Assembly: GCA_050946115.1 (NCBI GenBank)
Contig: JBMNUF010000015.1
Span: 1-50,478, forward strand
Reading direction: 5' to 3'
From: CAYFRC01 sp050946115
GTDB taxonomy: Bacteria > Bacillota > Clostridia > Christensenellales > Aristaeellaceae
Length of the DNA stretch: 50,478 bases
Positions 33,373 to 42,525 of the stretch are shown here, in pieces. Each line of letters opens with the position of its first letter. Position 1 is the stretch's first letter. The notes beneath the pieces are model-generated. The model had not been told where the DNA came from, did not search any database, and saw only the letters and a program-made list of their open reading frames with translations. The translations under genes and the position numbers were made by a program.

Positions 33373-34857
33373 TTACTTGCCCTTTTCTCTGTGTGCTTCC
33401 CCCATCGGAAGTCCTGTACGGTAATCCAACTGACGATATTCTCCCGGATCGTTTTCCCTTTGCCGGGTAAATCCGTCCACATCCCATGTCGCTTCCATAT
33501 CCTTTCGCCATGGGCGGCACTTCCATTGATAGCCGCGGAAGGGGTCGCGCGTGCGATTCATCCAGTTGAGGATGTCGTCATGCAGCGCATTGCGCGTCTT
33601 TTCATACGCCGGGTCATCGATCAGATTCTTCAAATCATACGGATCAGCGGCCGTATCATACATCTCGTCGCTGTCGAGAAGGTGCAAAGCCAGTTTGTAC
33701 CCGTCCGTCACGACGGCACGCATCGGTTGGAATCCGCCGAAGCCGTCGTGATCGATCTCGTATCTCGCAAATTCGACATGCGCGCTGCGCCCCGTCGGCA
33801 ATGTCGGGTCCGCCAGTTGCGGAAGGAGGCTTTCGCCTTCCAGCATGATCGGACGGCTCAGCCCCATATAGTCGAGCACGGTGGCGGGCAGATCGATATG
33901 GGAGACGACATGCGGGTATACCTCCCCCGCCGGCACATTTCTCCCTTCAAAGATCAGGGGAACGCGCGCAATCTCATCATAGACGCTCGGTCCTTTTGCG
34001 CTAAGCCCGTGTGCATGTCCGGCATCCCCGTGATCGGATGTATACATGCGCAGGGAATCGGGAGTCAGTTCCCGTGCACAGTCCAGGACCCTCCCGATCT
34101 CGGAATCTATATAACTCTGGCAGTTTGCAAGACGTCTGCCGATGCCCGGGTGTCGCTTCGAAGGATCCAACGCATCGGTATGCCGCGCCCAGATCCTCTG
34201 ATACTCCGGCTTCCCTGCCAGATCATCGTTGGCAGCCGGAGTGTTTCCGCACTGCGTTTCCCGATACATGGACGCATATGGCTGCGGACACAGGAACGGA
34301 TCGTGCGGCTCGTCGTAGGACACGACGAGGAAGAAATCCCTGTCGCGGTTTTCCCGAAGGAAACGCAGCGCCCGCTCCGTCACCCGGTATCCGTATGTGA
34401 AAGAAGCGAGGATTCCCTTGTCGCTCGCGTCGCTTTGTCTGGATAGAACGCGCTCCTCTTCCGTAAGCTCATCCAGATAACACTTCATATCGTACCAGTA
34501 TTCGGGATCCCATCCGTCCGGGCATATTCCGTTTCCGAAATAGTCTCCCGCATCCAAATGCCACTTCCCGATATACGCACAAGAGATGCCTTTATCGGTG
34601 AGCTGCTGTCCCAGCGTTCGCACGTCGGCGCCCAGCGCCATACTGTTTCCCCATACACCGTTGGAATGCGGATACAGCCCCGTGAACAGGGCAGACCGCG
34701 CGGGGGCACAGACGGGCTGACAGGTGTACGCCCTTTCAAAGCGCAATCCGGTTTCTGCCATGCCGTCGATACAGGGGGTTCGTATGGAGGAGCCATAACA
34801 GCCGACCATATTGTACCCTGTTGTATCGGTCATAATCAAAACAAACTGCCTCGGCAT
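33373..34857 (-). CDS. sulfatase, family S1, Cys-type
   Basis: A 494-residue arylsulfatase-like enzyme. The formylglycine motif C-x-P-x-R is C50-APAR (VCAPARSALFTGLYP). Metal-binding candidates are D11 in LIMTDTTGYNMVG, where the usual second Asp is Thr, and the DHG in TSDHGDAGHAHG. GKWHLD carries the conserved Lys and His. There is no signal peptide, so it would act in the cytoplasm on imported sulfated sugars. It needs an anaerobic maturase (anSME), not in the window. The next gene, 20 bp downstream, is a sugar isomerase-like protein, pointing to degradation of sulfated host or algal glycans. Confidence 0.92.
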   Translation of the reverse strand: MPRQFVLIMTDTTGYNMVGCYGSSIRTPCIDGMAETGLRFERAYTCQPVCAPARSALFTGLYPHSNGVWGNSMALGADVRTLGQQLTDKGISCAYIGKWHLDAGDYFGNGICPDGWDPEYWYDMKCYLDELTEEERVLSRQSDASDKGILASFTYGYRVTERALRFLRENRDRDFFLVVSYDEPHDPFLCPQPYASMYRETQCGNTPAANDDLAGKPEYQRIWARHTDALDPSKRHPGIGRRLANCQSYIDSEIGRVLDCARELTPDSLRMYTSDHGDAGHAHGLSAKGPSVYDEIARVPLIFEGRNVPAGEVYPHVVSHIDLPATVLDYMGLSRPIMLEGESLLPQLADPTLPTGRSAHVEFARYEIDHDGFGGFQPMRAVVTDGYKLALHLLDSDEMYDTAADPYDLKNLIDDPAYEKTRNALHDDILNWMNRTRDPFRGYQWKCRPWRKDMEATWDVDGFTRQRENDPGEYRQLDYRTGLPMGEAHREKGK

Positions 34858-34885
34858 ATACTTTCCTTCCTTTCTTCCAAATGAA

Positions 34886-34927
34886 AACGGTATCGCCGGC
34901 CGCTCAAACGAGCGGCACCGTTTTTTT
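34886..34927. terminator. strong hairpin between the his operon and the sulfatase operon
   Basis: GCCGCTC (34899-34905) and GAGCGGC (34910-34916) form the stem, and outer AACGGT/ACCGTT add pairing. On the plus strand seven T follow (34921-34927). On the minus strand GTTTTC follows, so it may work in both directions. It would end minus-strand transcripts coming from the his operon before the sulfatase gene. Confidence 0.7.
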
Positions 34928-35320
34928 CGCTAAAGATAATCTTGGAGAACGATTGAATTAGAGGCATTCCAACGCCATATCAACTGTGTGCAGACCCCAA
35001 AGAACGGTCGCAGCATCCAACGAAAGCGTCATTTGGGCGGTATACGGTGCATTATTCCGTAAAATGGGCATACCTTACCCGTATCAGACCTCATCCGCCG
35101 CGAACTATTCGCAGCCTGTTCTCAATTCCCGGGGCTGGCGACCCATTCAGCCCACAAAATGATGTGCTCCACGTTTCCGGAAGCTCTTCGCACTTGGCTC
35201 TTTAATAAGATGATTATACCACATTCCGTTCATCGATTAAATCAGTGACTTCTTAGTGCCATATGGTTTGTTGGATACCCGAGGAAGCGGACTGTCGGGC
35301 GCTCAATAGGAAACAGCGCA
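34928..35320. other. 393 bp without a recognisable gene
   Basis: This gap between hisIE and the sulfatase terminator is AT-richer than its surroundings and holds no credible open frame. A minus-strand TATAAT (35219-35214) with a poor TTTAAT -35 17 bp upstream is the only promoter candidate for the sulfatase pair, but the hairpin at 34886-34927 would then lie in its leader. Confidence 0.4.
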
Positions 35321-35962
35321 TCAGGTCATCTTCTCCTGCTTGACCTTTTTGTCGATCACGTGACGGGAGGCAAGCTCCCTGTGAATGTCTTCGAGCGATA
35401 TGCCCGCTTCGACCATCAGCACCATGACGTGGTAGGCGAGGTCGGCGATCTCGTAGATCGTCTCCTTTTTATCCTGCGCCTTGCCGGCGATGATGACCTC
35501 CGTGGTTTCCTCGCCGACTTTCTTCAATATCTTGTCGAGCCCCTTTTCAAACAGATACGTGGTGTAGGAACCTTCCTTTTTGTTGGCCTTGCGCCCGCGT
35601 ATCAGCTCCATGAGGCCTTCATAGGAAAATTCGCGCCGCTCGTCGCTCTCGAAGACCGGATATTCGAAGCAGGATTGCGTGCCGAGGTGACAGGCGGGGC
35701 CGTCCGGCTCGACCGATACCAAAAGCGTATCGCGGTCGCAGTCCGTTGCGATGGAGACGATGTGCTGGTAGTTGCCGCTCGTCTCGCCCTTGAGCCACAG
35801 CTTCTGCCGAGAGCGGCTCCAAAAGCAGGTCAGCCCCTTTTCCATGGAAATTTCGAGGCTTTCGCGGTTCATGTACGCGAGCATCAATACGCGCTTGGAT
35901 ACCGCATCGACGACGATCGCGGGGATGAGCCCGTTTTCGTCGAATTTTAATTCGTTCATCAT
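35321..35962 (-). CDS. hisIE: bifunctional phosphoribosyl-AMP cyclohydrolase/phosphoribosyl-ATP pyrophosphatase
   Basis: Catalyses steps 2 and 3 of histidine synthesis. 213 residues. The HisI half (1 to about 115) has CFWSRSRQKLWLKGETSGN and metal ligands in DCDRDTLLVSVEPDGPACH. The HisE half (about 130-205) has SYTTYLFEKGLDKILKKVGEE and EIADLAYHVMVLM. The ATG at 35962 has GAGGGA upstream and is 9 bp after hisF. It is the last gene of the his operon. Confidence 0.97.
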   Translation of the reverse strand: MMNELKFDENGLIPAIVVDAVSKRVLMLAYMNRESLEISMEKGLTCFWSRSRQKLWLKGETSGNYQHIVSIATDCDRDTLLVSVEPDGPACHLGTQSCFEYPVFESDERREFSYEGLMELIRGRKANKKEGSYTTYLFEKGLDKILKKVGEETTEVIIAGKAQDKKETIYEIADLAYHVMVLMVEAGISLEDIHRELASRHVIDKKVKQEKMT

Positions 35963-35971
35963 AGGAATCCC

Positions 35972-36730
35972 TCACATTCTCACGGGAATGCCCCGTGCCC
36001 TCATCGCTTCTTTCAGATCGGGAATCGTCACTTCGCCAAAGTGGAATATCGAGGCGGCAAGTCCCGCGTCCACGCCGGGCAGCGTCTCGAACAATGTAAT
36101 AAAGTCCTCAATCGAGCCCGCGCCGCCGGAGGCGATGATCGGCACGGAGACCGCATCGCACACCGCGCGCAGCATTTCGATGTCGAAGCCGCGCTTGACG
36201 CCGTCCGTATCGATGGAGTTGACGACGACTTCGCCCGCGCCCTCGCCTACGCAGCGCCTGATCCATGCGATGGCCTCCATGCCCGTGTCTTCGCGCCCGC
36301 CCTTGGCGAACACGCGGAACCCGCCGTCCACGCGCTTGATGTCGACCGAAAGCACCACGCACTGGTTGCCGTAGAGCTTCGCGGCTTCCGAGATGAGGTT
36401 CGGATTTCGTATCGCGCCGGAGTTGACGCTGACCTTGTCCGCGCCGCAGTCGAGCACGCGCTTGAAGTCGTCCACGGTGTTTATGCCGCCGCCGACGGTC
36501 AATGGGATGAAGACGTGTTTGGCGGTCTCGAGCAGGACATCCGTGAACAGCTTGCGCCCGTCGGAGGAGGCGGTGATGTCATAAAACACAAGTTCGTCCG
36601 CGCCCTTGTCGCTGTACAGTTTCGCCAATTCTGCGGGAGAGGAGATTTCGCGAAGGCCCGTGAAATTCACGCCCTTCACGACCTGCCCGTTCCGAACGTC
36701 GAGGCAGGGGATTATGCGCTTGGTTATCAT
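35972..36730 (-). CDS. hisF: imidazole glycerol phosphate synthase, cyclase subunit
   Basis: With HisH makes imidazole glycerol phosphate and AICAR from PRFAR and ammonia. 252 residues, TIM barrel. The two catalytic aspartates are in IIPCLDVRNGQVVKG and VVLSVDIKRVDGG. Phosphate-binding turns are seen in LTVGGGINT and IIASGGAGS. The ATG overlaps the hisA stop by 4 bases. Confidence 0.98.
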   Translation of the reverse strand: MITKRIIPCLDVRNGQVVKGVNFTGLREISSPAELAKLYSDKGADELVFYDITASSDGRKLFTDVLLETAKHVFIPLTVGGGINTVDDFKRVLDCGADKVSVNSGAIRNPNLISEAAKLYGNQCVVLSVDIKRVDGGFRVFAKGGREDTGMEAIAWIRRCVGEGAGEVVVNSIDTDGVKRGFDIEMLRAVCDAVSVPIIASGGAGSIEDFITLFETLPGVDAGLAASIFHFGEVTIPDLKEAMRARGIPVRM

Positions 36731-37440
36731 GTTGCCACCTCGATTGCTTCTCTTAAATTAATCGCCCCGGTGTAGTACGCCTTGCCGATGATCGCGCCGT
36801 GTAGGTGCATCGCTTTGAGCGCGCGGATGTCGTCCATCGTCGAAACGCCGCCGGAGGCGATGATGTCCATGTCGAACCGCTGCGAAAGCTCGCTGTACAG
36901 CGCCCTGTTCGTGCCGCGCATCGCGCCGTCGCGGGAGATGTCGGTGCAGATCAGCGTCTTCACGCCGATGTCCTGCATTTGCGCGCAAAAATCGAATGCC
37001 CGAATTTCGGTTTTTTCGGTCCAGCCCTTGATCGCCACGAAGCCGTCCTTAAGATCCACGCCGACCGCGATCCTGTCGCCGTATGTATCGACGGCGCGCT
37101 TCACGAAATCGGGATCGCCCGCCGCTGCCGTGCCGAGGATCACGCGATCCAGCCCCGATTCGAGGTACTTTCTGATCGTGTCCATGTCGCGCACGCCGCC
37201 GCCCACCTCGGCAAACAAGCCGGTATCCGATTTGATGCGCCGTATCACGTCGTAATTGGGCGTGCCGCCGCTTTTTGCGCCCTCGAGGTCGACCAGATGG
37301 ACGTGCGTCGCGCCGCAGTTTTTGAAATCGCGTGCAACTTCGACGGGGTTCTCGCTGTATACGGTCTTTTGGGCGTAGTCGCCCTTATAGAGCCGCACCG
37401 CCTGCCCCTCATATAAATCGATCGCCGGATATAGTATCAT
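36727..37440 (-). CDS. hisA: phosphoribosylformimino-5-aminoimidazole carboxamide ribotide isomerase
   Basis: Amadori isomerase of histidine synthesis, about 237 residues, a TIM barrel homologous to HisF. The catalytic Asp residues are in LYPAIDLYEGQAVRL and AVGVDLKDGFVAIKG. Phosphate loops are EVGGGVRD and IASGGVST. I chose the ATG at 37440 (MILYPAID), which matches family starts; a GTG 9 bases upstream is also in frame. The ribosome binding site is weak (AGAAG). It lies 16 bp after hisH. Confidence 0.97.
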   Translation of the reverse strand: MILYPAIDLYEGQAVRLYKGDYAQKTVYSENPVEVARDFKNCGATHVHLVDLEGAKSGGTPNYDVIRRIKSDTGLFAEVGGGVRDMDTIRKYLESGLDRVILGTAAAGDPDFVKRAVDTYGDRIAVGVDLKDGFVAIKGWTEKTEIRAFDFCAQMQDIGVKTLICTDISRDGAMRGTNRALYSELSQRFDMDIIASGGVSTMDDIRALKAMHLHGAIIGKAYYTGAINLREAIEVAT

Positions 37441-37456
37441 GTGCACCACTTCTCTT

Positions 37457-38068
37457 CTATAGTTTGCAGAACGCCTTCAGGATCGAAAGCCCCACGTCTC
37501 CGCTCTTTTCGGGGTGGAACTGGCAGCCCAAGATGTTGTCCTTTGCAACCGCTGCGGTCAGCCGCGCGCCGTATTCTGCCGCTGCCAGCACATATTCATC
37601 GCAGTCCACCGCCGAATACGAGTGCACGAAATATACGCAGTCGCCTTCGCGTATCTCCCGAAACAGCGGATGCGCGGGGTTTGCGATGCATAGCGCGTTC
37701 CATCCCATGTGGGGAATTTTGAGGCCTTTCGGAATCGTTTCGGAGATGGGTCTGATGCTTCCGGGGATGAGTCCAAGCCCGCTATGCCGCCCGTATTCAT
37801 GGCTTTCGCCAAACAGAAGCTGCATGCCGAGGCATATGCCCATGAGCTTCTTGCCCGCCCTCGCCCTCGCCTTTACGGCTTCGTCCAGACCCGTTCTGTG
37901 CAGCTTCGCGGCGGCATCGGCAAACGCGCCCACGCCGGGGAGGATCACCCCGTCGGCGCGTTCGACGGTCGCCGCATCCGACGTGATGACGGCTTCCGCC
38001 CCCACGGCGTGTAAGGAGCACTGCAACGAAAACAGATTGCCCACGCCGTAGTCGATGATGGCGATCAT
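37457..38068 (-). CDS. hisH: imidazole glycerol phosphate synthase, glutamine amidotransferase subunit
   Basis: Class I glutaminase that feeds ammonia to HisF. 203 residues. It begins IAIIDYGVGNLFSL, has the oxyanion strand GVILPGVGAF, the catalytic Cys in MGICLGMQLLFG, and the His-Glu pair in GCQFHPEKSGD. The ATG overlaps the end of hisB by 4 bases. Confidence 0.98.
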   Translation of the reverse strand: MIAIIDYGVGNLFSLQCSLHAVGAEAVITSDAATVERADGVILPGVGAFADAAAKLHRTGLDEAVKARARAGKKLMGICLGMQLLFGESHEYGRHSGLGLIPGSIRPISETIPKGLKIPHMGWNALCIANPAHPLFREIREGDCVYFVHSYSAVDCDEYVLAAAEYGARLTAAVAKDNILGCQFHPEKSGDVGLSILKAFCKL

Positions 38069-38655
38069 TCCAGCACCCCTTTGGTGGACGGAATCTCCGC
38101 GGCATATTCTGCATCGATCTTCACGGCCTTGCGGAGCGTGCGCGCCGCCGACTTGAACATGCCCTCGATGATGTGATGCGTGTTTTTGCCCGACAGCATG
38201 CGGATATGCAGCGCGCAGCCTGCCTGCCGCACGAACGCCTGCCAGAACTCCTCGACCAATTCCGTATCAAACGTGCCAACCTTTGCGGAGGGCAAGGCGC
38301 AGCCATATTCCAGATGCGCGCGGCCCGAGAAATCGACCGCCGTCAACAGCAGCGCCTCGTCCATGGGCAAAATCGTATCGCCGTAGCGGAAAATACCGCG
38401 CTTGTCGCCAAGCGCATCGCAAAAGGCCTTTCCGAGTGCGATGCCTATGTCCTCGACCGAGTGGTGGTCGTCCACATCCGTATCGCCGATGCAGCGTATC
38501 TCGAGGTCGAACCTGCCGTGCGCGGCGAACAGCGTCAGCATGTGGTTCAGAAAGCCGCAGCCGGTATCGATATTGCTCTTGCCGCTGCCGTCCAGATCGA
38601 GCGAAAGGAATATGTCCGTCTCGGCGGTTTTTCGTTTTATGGTTGCCGTCCTCAC
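38065..38655 (-). CDS. hisB: imidazoleglycerol-phosphate dehydratase
   Basis: Dehydrates imidazole glycerol phosphate. 196 residues, the monofunctional form without a histidinol-phosphatase domain. The two His-rich manganese motifs DVDDHHSVEDIG and KNTHHIIEGMFK are present, with GFLNHMLTLFAAHGRFDL. The start is GTG at 38655 with GGAGG 7 bases upstream, overlapping the hisC stop by 4 bases. A separate histidinol-phosphate phosphatase must be encoded elsewhere. Confidence 0.97.
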   Translation of the reverse strand: MRTATIKRKTAETDIFLSLDLDGSGKSNIDTGCGFLNHMLTLFAAHGRFDLEIRCIGDTDVDDHHSVEDIGIALGKAFCDALGDKRGIFRYGDTILPMDEALLLTAVDFSGRAHLEYGCALPSAKVGTFDTELVEEFWQAFVRQAGCALHIRMLSGKNTHHIIEGMFKSAARTLRKAVKIDAEYAAEIPSTKGVLE

Positions 38656-39704
38656 AGTATCGCCTCCAATGTATGAATCAGCGCCGCGCACTGTTCGCGG
38701 CTCCCCACGGTGATGCGGTTGTAGTCGCGCAGCCTTTCCGCCTCGAAATGGCGCACGAGGATGCCGCGCCGCTTCAGCTCGAGGTACAGCGCCTGTCCGC
38801 CGCACTTCGGATGCTTTGCGAATACGAAATTGGCGCAGGAATCATCGAGTACAAAGCCCAGTCTGCGCAATTCGCCCGTCAGGTACGCGCGATTCTCGGT
38901 AATTGCCTTGATGCAGCTTTCGAAATACGCCGCATCGCGCAGCGCGCCGATGCCCGCCGCCATCGTCATGCGGTTGACGTTGTACGGGTTGGTGGAGTAT
39001 TTGATGGCGTTCAGGTCGTCTATCAGCGCCTTGCAGGCGAAGCCCATGCCGAGCCTTCCACCCGCGAGCGAACGCGATTTTGAAAACGTCTGCGTCACGA
39101 GGAGATTTTCGTAGGTTTGGATGAGTTGCACCGCGCTCTCGCCGCCGAAATCTATGTACGCCTCGTCGATCACCACAATGTTGTTCGGGTTGGCTCTGAC
39201 GATCCTCTCGATATCATCGAGCGGCAGCGCCAGCCCCGTGGGCGCATTGGGGTTTGCGATGAACACGGTGCCGCCCGCATCCTCATAGGAATTGATATCC
39301 ATCGAAAAATCGCATTTCAGCGGTATCGTGCGGTACGGCGCCCCGTTCACCTGCGCGAACACCTTGTAGAAGCCGTATGTGATGTCCGCAAATACCGCCG
39401 GGTGCGCCGCGTCGCAAAACGCCATGAACGCGAAGTTCAGTATCTCGTCGGAGCCGTTGGTGAAGAGAATCTGCTCCGCGCCGACGCCCATGGTTTCCGT
39501 CGCAGCCTGCACCAGTTCGCGGCACTGCGGGTCGGAATACAGTTGCAGGTTCGTCGCCGCCTCGCGCGCCAGTTCCACAGCCATGGGGGAGGGCGGGAAG
39601 GGCGATTCGTTGGTGTTTAGCTTGATATACGTCCTGTCCTGCGGCTGTTCGCCGGGGGTATAGGGCGCAAGCTGATTGAATTTCGCGCTGAAATATCGGC
39701 TCAT
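38652..39704 (-). CDS. hisC: histidinol-phosphate aminotransferase
   Basis: PLP enzyme converting imidazole acetol phosphate to histidinol phosphate. 350 residues. LNTNESPFPPSP at the N-terminus, the Asp in VVIDEAYIDFGG, and the PLP Lys in TQTFSKSRSLAGGRLG. Arg in ILVRHFEAERLRDYNRITVG binds substrate. I chose the ATG at 39704, which forms an ATGA overlap with hisD; an in-frame GTG at 39710 is the alternative. Confidence 0.97.
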   Translation of the reverse strand: MSRYFSAKFNQLAPYTPGEQPQDRTYIKLNTNESPFPPSPMAVELAREAATNLQLYSDPQCRELVQAATETMGVGAEQILFTNGSDEILNFAFMAFCDAAHPAVFADITYGFYKVFAQVNGAPYRTIPLKCDFSMDINSYEDAGGTVFIANPNAPTGLALPLDDIERIVRANPNNIVVIDEAYIDFGGESAVQLIQTYENLLVTQTFSKSRSLAGGRLGMGFACKALIDDLNAIKYSTNPYNVNRMTMAAGIGALRDAAYFESCIKAITENRAYLTGELRRLGFVLDDSCANFVFAKHPKCGGQALYLELKRRGILVRHFEAERLRDYNRITVGSREQCAALIHTLEAIL

Positions 39705-40987
39705 ACGCACTCTTCCCCTTCAAAGCGAATGGTGACGCTTCTCGCGTGCGCGCCGAGCCCCTCCGCCTCCGCAAAGGCGGCGACGCTGTCCGCCACGTTA
39801 GATAGCGCCTCGCGCGTATAGTAGGTATACTGGGATTTCTTGACGAAGTCGTCCACCGAAAGCGGGCTTGAGAAGCGCGCCGTGCCGCCGGTCGGGAGCG
39901 TATGGTTCGGCCCCGCGAAATAGTCGCCCAGCGCCTCCGGGCAGTAGCGCCCCAGAAACACGCTGCCCGCGTGCCGCACCGCACCCAAAATATCGAACGG
40001 CGAATCCACGCACAGCTCCAGATGCTCCGGCGCGATGTCGTTGGCGATTTCGACGGCTTTGTCCATATCGGGCACGACGATGATCTTGCCGTGTTTTTCA
40101 ATGGAAGCCCTCGCGATTTCGGCGCGCGCGAGGAGCGGGATCTGCACTTCAAGCTCCATGCGCACTTTTTCGGCGAGCTCCGCGGAATCCGTGACCAGTA
40201 CGGCGCTCGCCATCCTGTCGTGCTCCGCCTGCGAAAGCATGTCCGCCGCGACGTTGCGCGCGCTGCTGTTTTTATCGGCGACGATCAGTATCTCGCTGGG
40301 GCCTGCGATCATGTCGATGGCGACCTGCCCGAATACCTGCTTTTTCGCCTCCGCGACGAAGGCATTGCCGGGGCCGATGATTTTATCTACGCGCTTTATG
40401 CTCTCTGTACCGTATGCAAGCGCCGCCACCGCCTGCGCGCCGCCGACCTTGTAGATCGTATCGACGCCCGCAACGGATGCCGCCGCGAGGATCATGGGGT
40501 TGATCTTGCCCTGCGCGTTCGGCGGGGTTGTGATCACGACCTCGGGACAGCCGGCGATCTTGGCGGGGATCGCGTCCATCAACACCGTCGAGGGATATAC
40601 CGCCGTGCCGCCGGGCACGTACATGCCCACGCGGTCGAGCGGGATCACGCGCTGCCCCAAGATGACGCCATTTCCCCTTTCGACCATGAAGCCGGGGCGC
40701 TTTTGGTTTTCATGGAACGCGCGGATGTTTTCCGCCGCCTGCCGTAGGATGCGCAGGAATTCGGGCGCGATGCCTGAAATCGCCTCTTCGGTCTCCTCCC
40801 GCGTCACTTCGAGCGAGGTCAAATCCGCCTTGTCGAACTTTTTGCAGTATTCGTAAAGCGCTTTGTCGCCGCGTTCGCGCACGTCCCGGATGATATCGCG
40901 CACGACGCCCGCCACATCGACTTCGGGCGCGCCGCGCGAAAAAATTTCGTCGTTTTTCACTTCGCCGTATTTGAGGATTTTAATCAT
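39701..40987 (-). CDS. hisD: histidinol dehydrogenase
   Basis: Zinc enzyme that oxidises histidinol twice, to histidine, using NAD. 428 residues. Signatures include YVPGGTAVYPSTVLMDAIPA, GPGNAFVAEAKKQVFG, AIDMIAGPSEILIVAD and zinc/catalytic residues around SQAEHDRMASAVLVT. The C-terminus has FAGPNHTLPTGGTARF. The ATG overlaps the hisZG stop by 4 bases. Confidence 0.98.
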   Translation of the reverse strand: MIKILKYGEVKNDEIFSRGAPEVDVAGVVRDIIRDVRERGDKALYEYCKKFDKADLTSLEVTREETEEAISGIAPEFLRILRQAAENIRAFHENQKRPGFMVERGNGVILGQRVIPLDRVGMYVPGGTAVYPSTVLMDAIPAKIAGCPEVVITTPPNAQGKINPMILAAASVAGVDTIYKVGGAQAVAALAYGTESIKRVDKIIGPGNAFVAEAKKQVFGQVAIDMIAGPSEILIVADKNSSARNVAADMLSQAEHDRMASAVLVTDSAELAEKVRMELEVQIPLLARAEIARASIEKHGKIIVVPDMDKAVEIANDIAPEHLELCVDSPFDILGAVRHAGSVFLGRYCPEALGDYFAGPNHTLPTGGTARFSSPLSVDDFVKKSQYTYYTREALSNVADSVAAFAEAEGLGAHARSVTIRFEGEECV

Positions 40988-42525
40988 GCTCCGCCTCCGT
41001 CCGTAAACCCATTTGTCAGGGCGCGAATCGCATCGCCCTTGAATTTATACGCGGTCTTGTTGGCGATCAGCCGCGCGCTGATCGGGACGATTTCTTCGAT
41101 TACCTCCAAGTTGTTTTCCCTTAAGGTCGTGCCGGTCTCGACGATGTCCACGATGACATCCGAAAGGTGCAGTATCGGCGCAAGCTCTATCGAGCCGTTC
41201 AGGTGGATGATGTCGATTTCGCGCCCCTTGGACTGATAATACGTGCGCGCGATGTTGGAAAACTTTGTCGCGACGCGCAGCGTCGCGGAGGCGTCATCCG
41301 CAAAGCCCTTCGGCGCGGCGACCGCCATGCGGCATATGCCGGTATTCAGCTTCAGAAGCTCATACACGTTCGGCTCATATTCCAACAGGATGTCCTTGCC
41401 CGCGACGCCGACATCCGCCGCGCCGCGCTCGACGTAGATCGCGACATCGGACGGCTTGACCCAGAAATAGCGCACGCGCTTTTCGGCGTTCTCGAACACC
41501 AGTTTGCGGTTGCTCTCGAGGATCGAGGGGCATTCAAAGCCCGCTTCGGCAAACATCGCGTATACGTTTTCGCCCAGCCGCCCCTTCGGCAGCGCAATAT
41601 TCAGCCAGTCGCTCTCCCGCGCCGTGCGCCTGTCCGCATCCAGCCGCTCCAGTGCGTCGGTATATACGGCGAAGCCGACCGCGGAGGATTTGCGCTTCAT
41701 GCGGCGCATCAGGTTGTCGTACTGCCCGCCGGAGAGCACGCTTTCGGGAAGTCCGTTGATGAACCCCTTGAATACGATGCCGTTATAATAATTCGGGTCG
41801 CACACCACCGAAAAATCGACGTATATGTGCTTGGCGAACGGGCTTTCCGCCAGCGCGCGCAGCGTATCCGCGAAGCTCTCGGAAAGACCCTCCGTCGCGC
41901 CTGACACCTCGCACACATTGCCGCGCAGGGAGGCGAGCTTTAGAAGCCTTTGGACGCTCTCCCGGTTTTCGCACTCCGCGCAGATCTCTTCGATTTCGTG
42001 CGCATTTTTTCCGCCTATCGCCCGATACAGTTTCGCGCGCGCGGGAGACGAAAGGTTCAGCTCCGCGACGATTTCGCCCAGAATATCCAAGTCCGATATA
42101 TCCAGCACCCAGCCGGGGGACAGGGCACTCAGGCTCTCCGCCGCGAGCAGGATTACCTCGCGCACGCGCGCGGCATCGACGCTGCCGAAGCATTCCACGC
42201 CGATCTGCATGATTTCGCGAAACGCCTCGCCCTCGGGGCGGTAGATGTTTTCGCTGTAGTATATCTTTTGCGTGTCCTCCGGCGCATCCGCGCTGTTTTT
42301 GATGATGGACAGCGTGACGTCAGGCCTCAGCGCCATCAGCCGCCCGCTCGGGTCGGTGAAGGTGATGACATTGTCGGACACCAAAAAATCCTTGTTGCCC
42401 GCGTACAGGTCGTACTCCTCAAATTTGCTCATGCGATACGCGCGATACCCCTTGGAGGCGTAGAGCGTCCGCAATTCCAGTACGATTTTTTCGTCGTTTT
42501 GCAGGATCGCGTCGTTGATGATCAT
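40984..42525 (-). CDS. fused HisZ-HisG (ATP phosphoribosyltransferase regulatory and catalytic parts)
   Basis: First enzyme of histidine synthesis, joining ATP and PRPP, in one 513-residue chain. Residues 1 to about 296 are HisZ, a class II histidyl-tRNA-synthetase paralogue (MALRPDVTLSIIKN, YYSENIYRPEGE, LSGGQYDNLMRRM). From about residue 306 the short-form HisG begins (WLNIALPKGRLGENVYAMF), with the PRPP loop DIVETGTTLRENNLEVIEE. About 208 residues of HisG is the normal short-form length. In most bacteria these are separate genes assembling into a hetero-octamer. The linker is only about 10 residues. I see no internal ribosome binding site at the join. The ATG overlaps yerC by 4 bases. Confidence 0.93.
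   Translation of the reverse strand: MIINDAILQNDEKIVLELRTLYASKGYRAYRMSKFEEYDLYAGNKDFLVSDNVITFTDPSGRLMALRPDVTLSIIKNSADAPEDTQKIYYSENIYRPEGEAFREIMQIGVECFGSVDAARVREVILLAAESLSALSPGWVLDISDLDILGEIVAELNLSSPARAKLYRAIGGKNAHEIEEICAECENRESVQRLLKLASLRGNVCEVSGATEGLSESFADTLRALAESPFAKHIYVDFSVVCDPNYYNGIVFKGFINGLPESVLSGGQYDNLMRRMKRKSSAVGFAVYTDALERLDADRRTARESDWLNIALPKGRLGENVYAMFAEAGFECPSILESNRKLVFENAEKRVRYFWVKPSDVAIYVERGAADVGVAGKDILLEYEPNVYELLKLNTGICRMAVAAPKGFADDASATLRVATKFSNIARTYYQSKGREIDIIHLNGSIELAPILHLSDVIVDIVETGTTLRENNLEVIEEIVPISARLIANKTAYKFKGDAIRALTNGFTDGGGA

Noticed and set aside
32495..33526. A longer start for the TIM-barrel isomerase at 33526
   Set aside because: The extra 58 residues overlap the sulfatase gene and look like shadow sequence; the ATG at 33352 has a clear GGAGG.
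34928..35320. A T-box or riboswitch in the gap after hisIE
   Set aside because: I could not find a T-box sequence, a specifier loop or any known riboswitch core, and the gap is downstream of the his genes.
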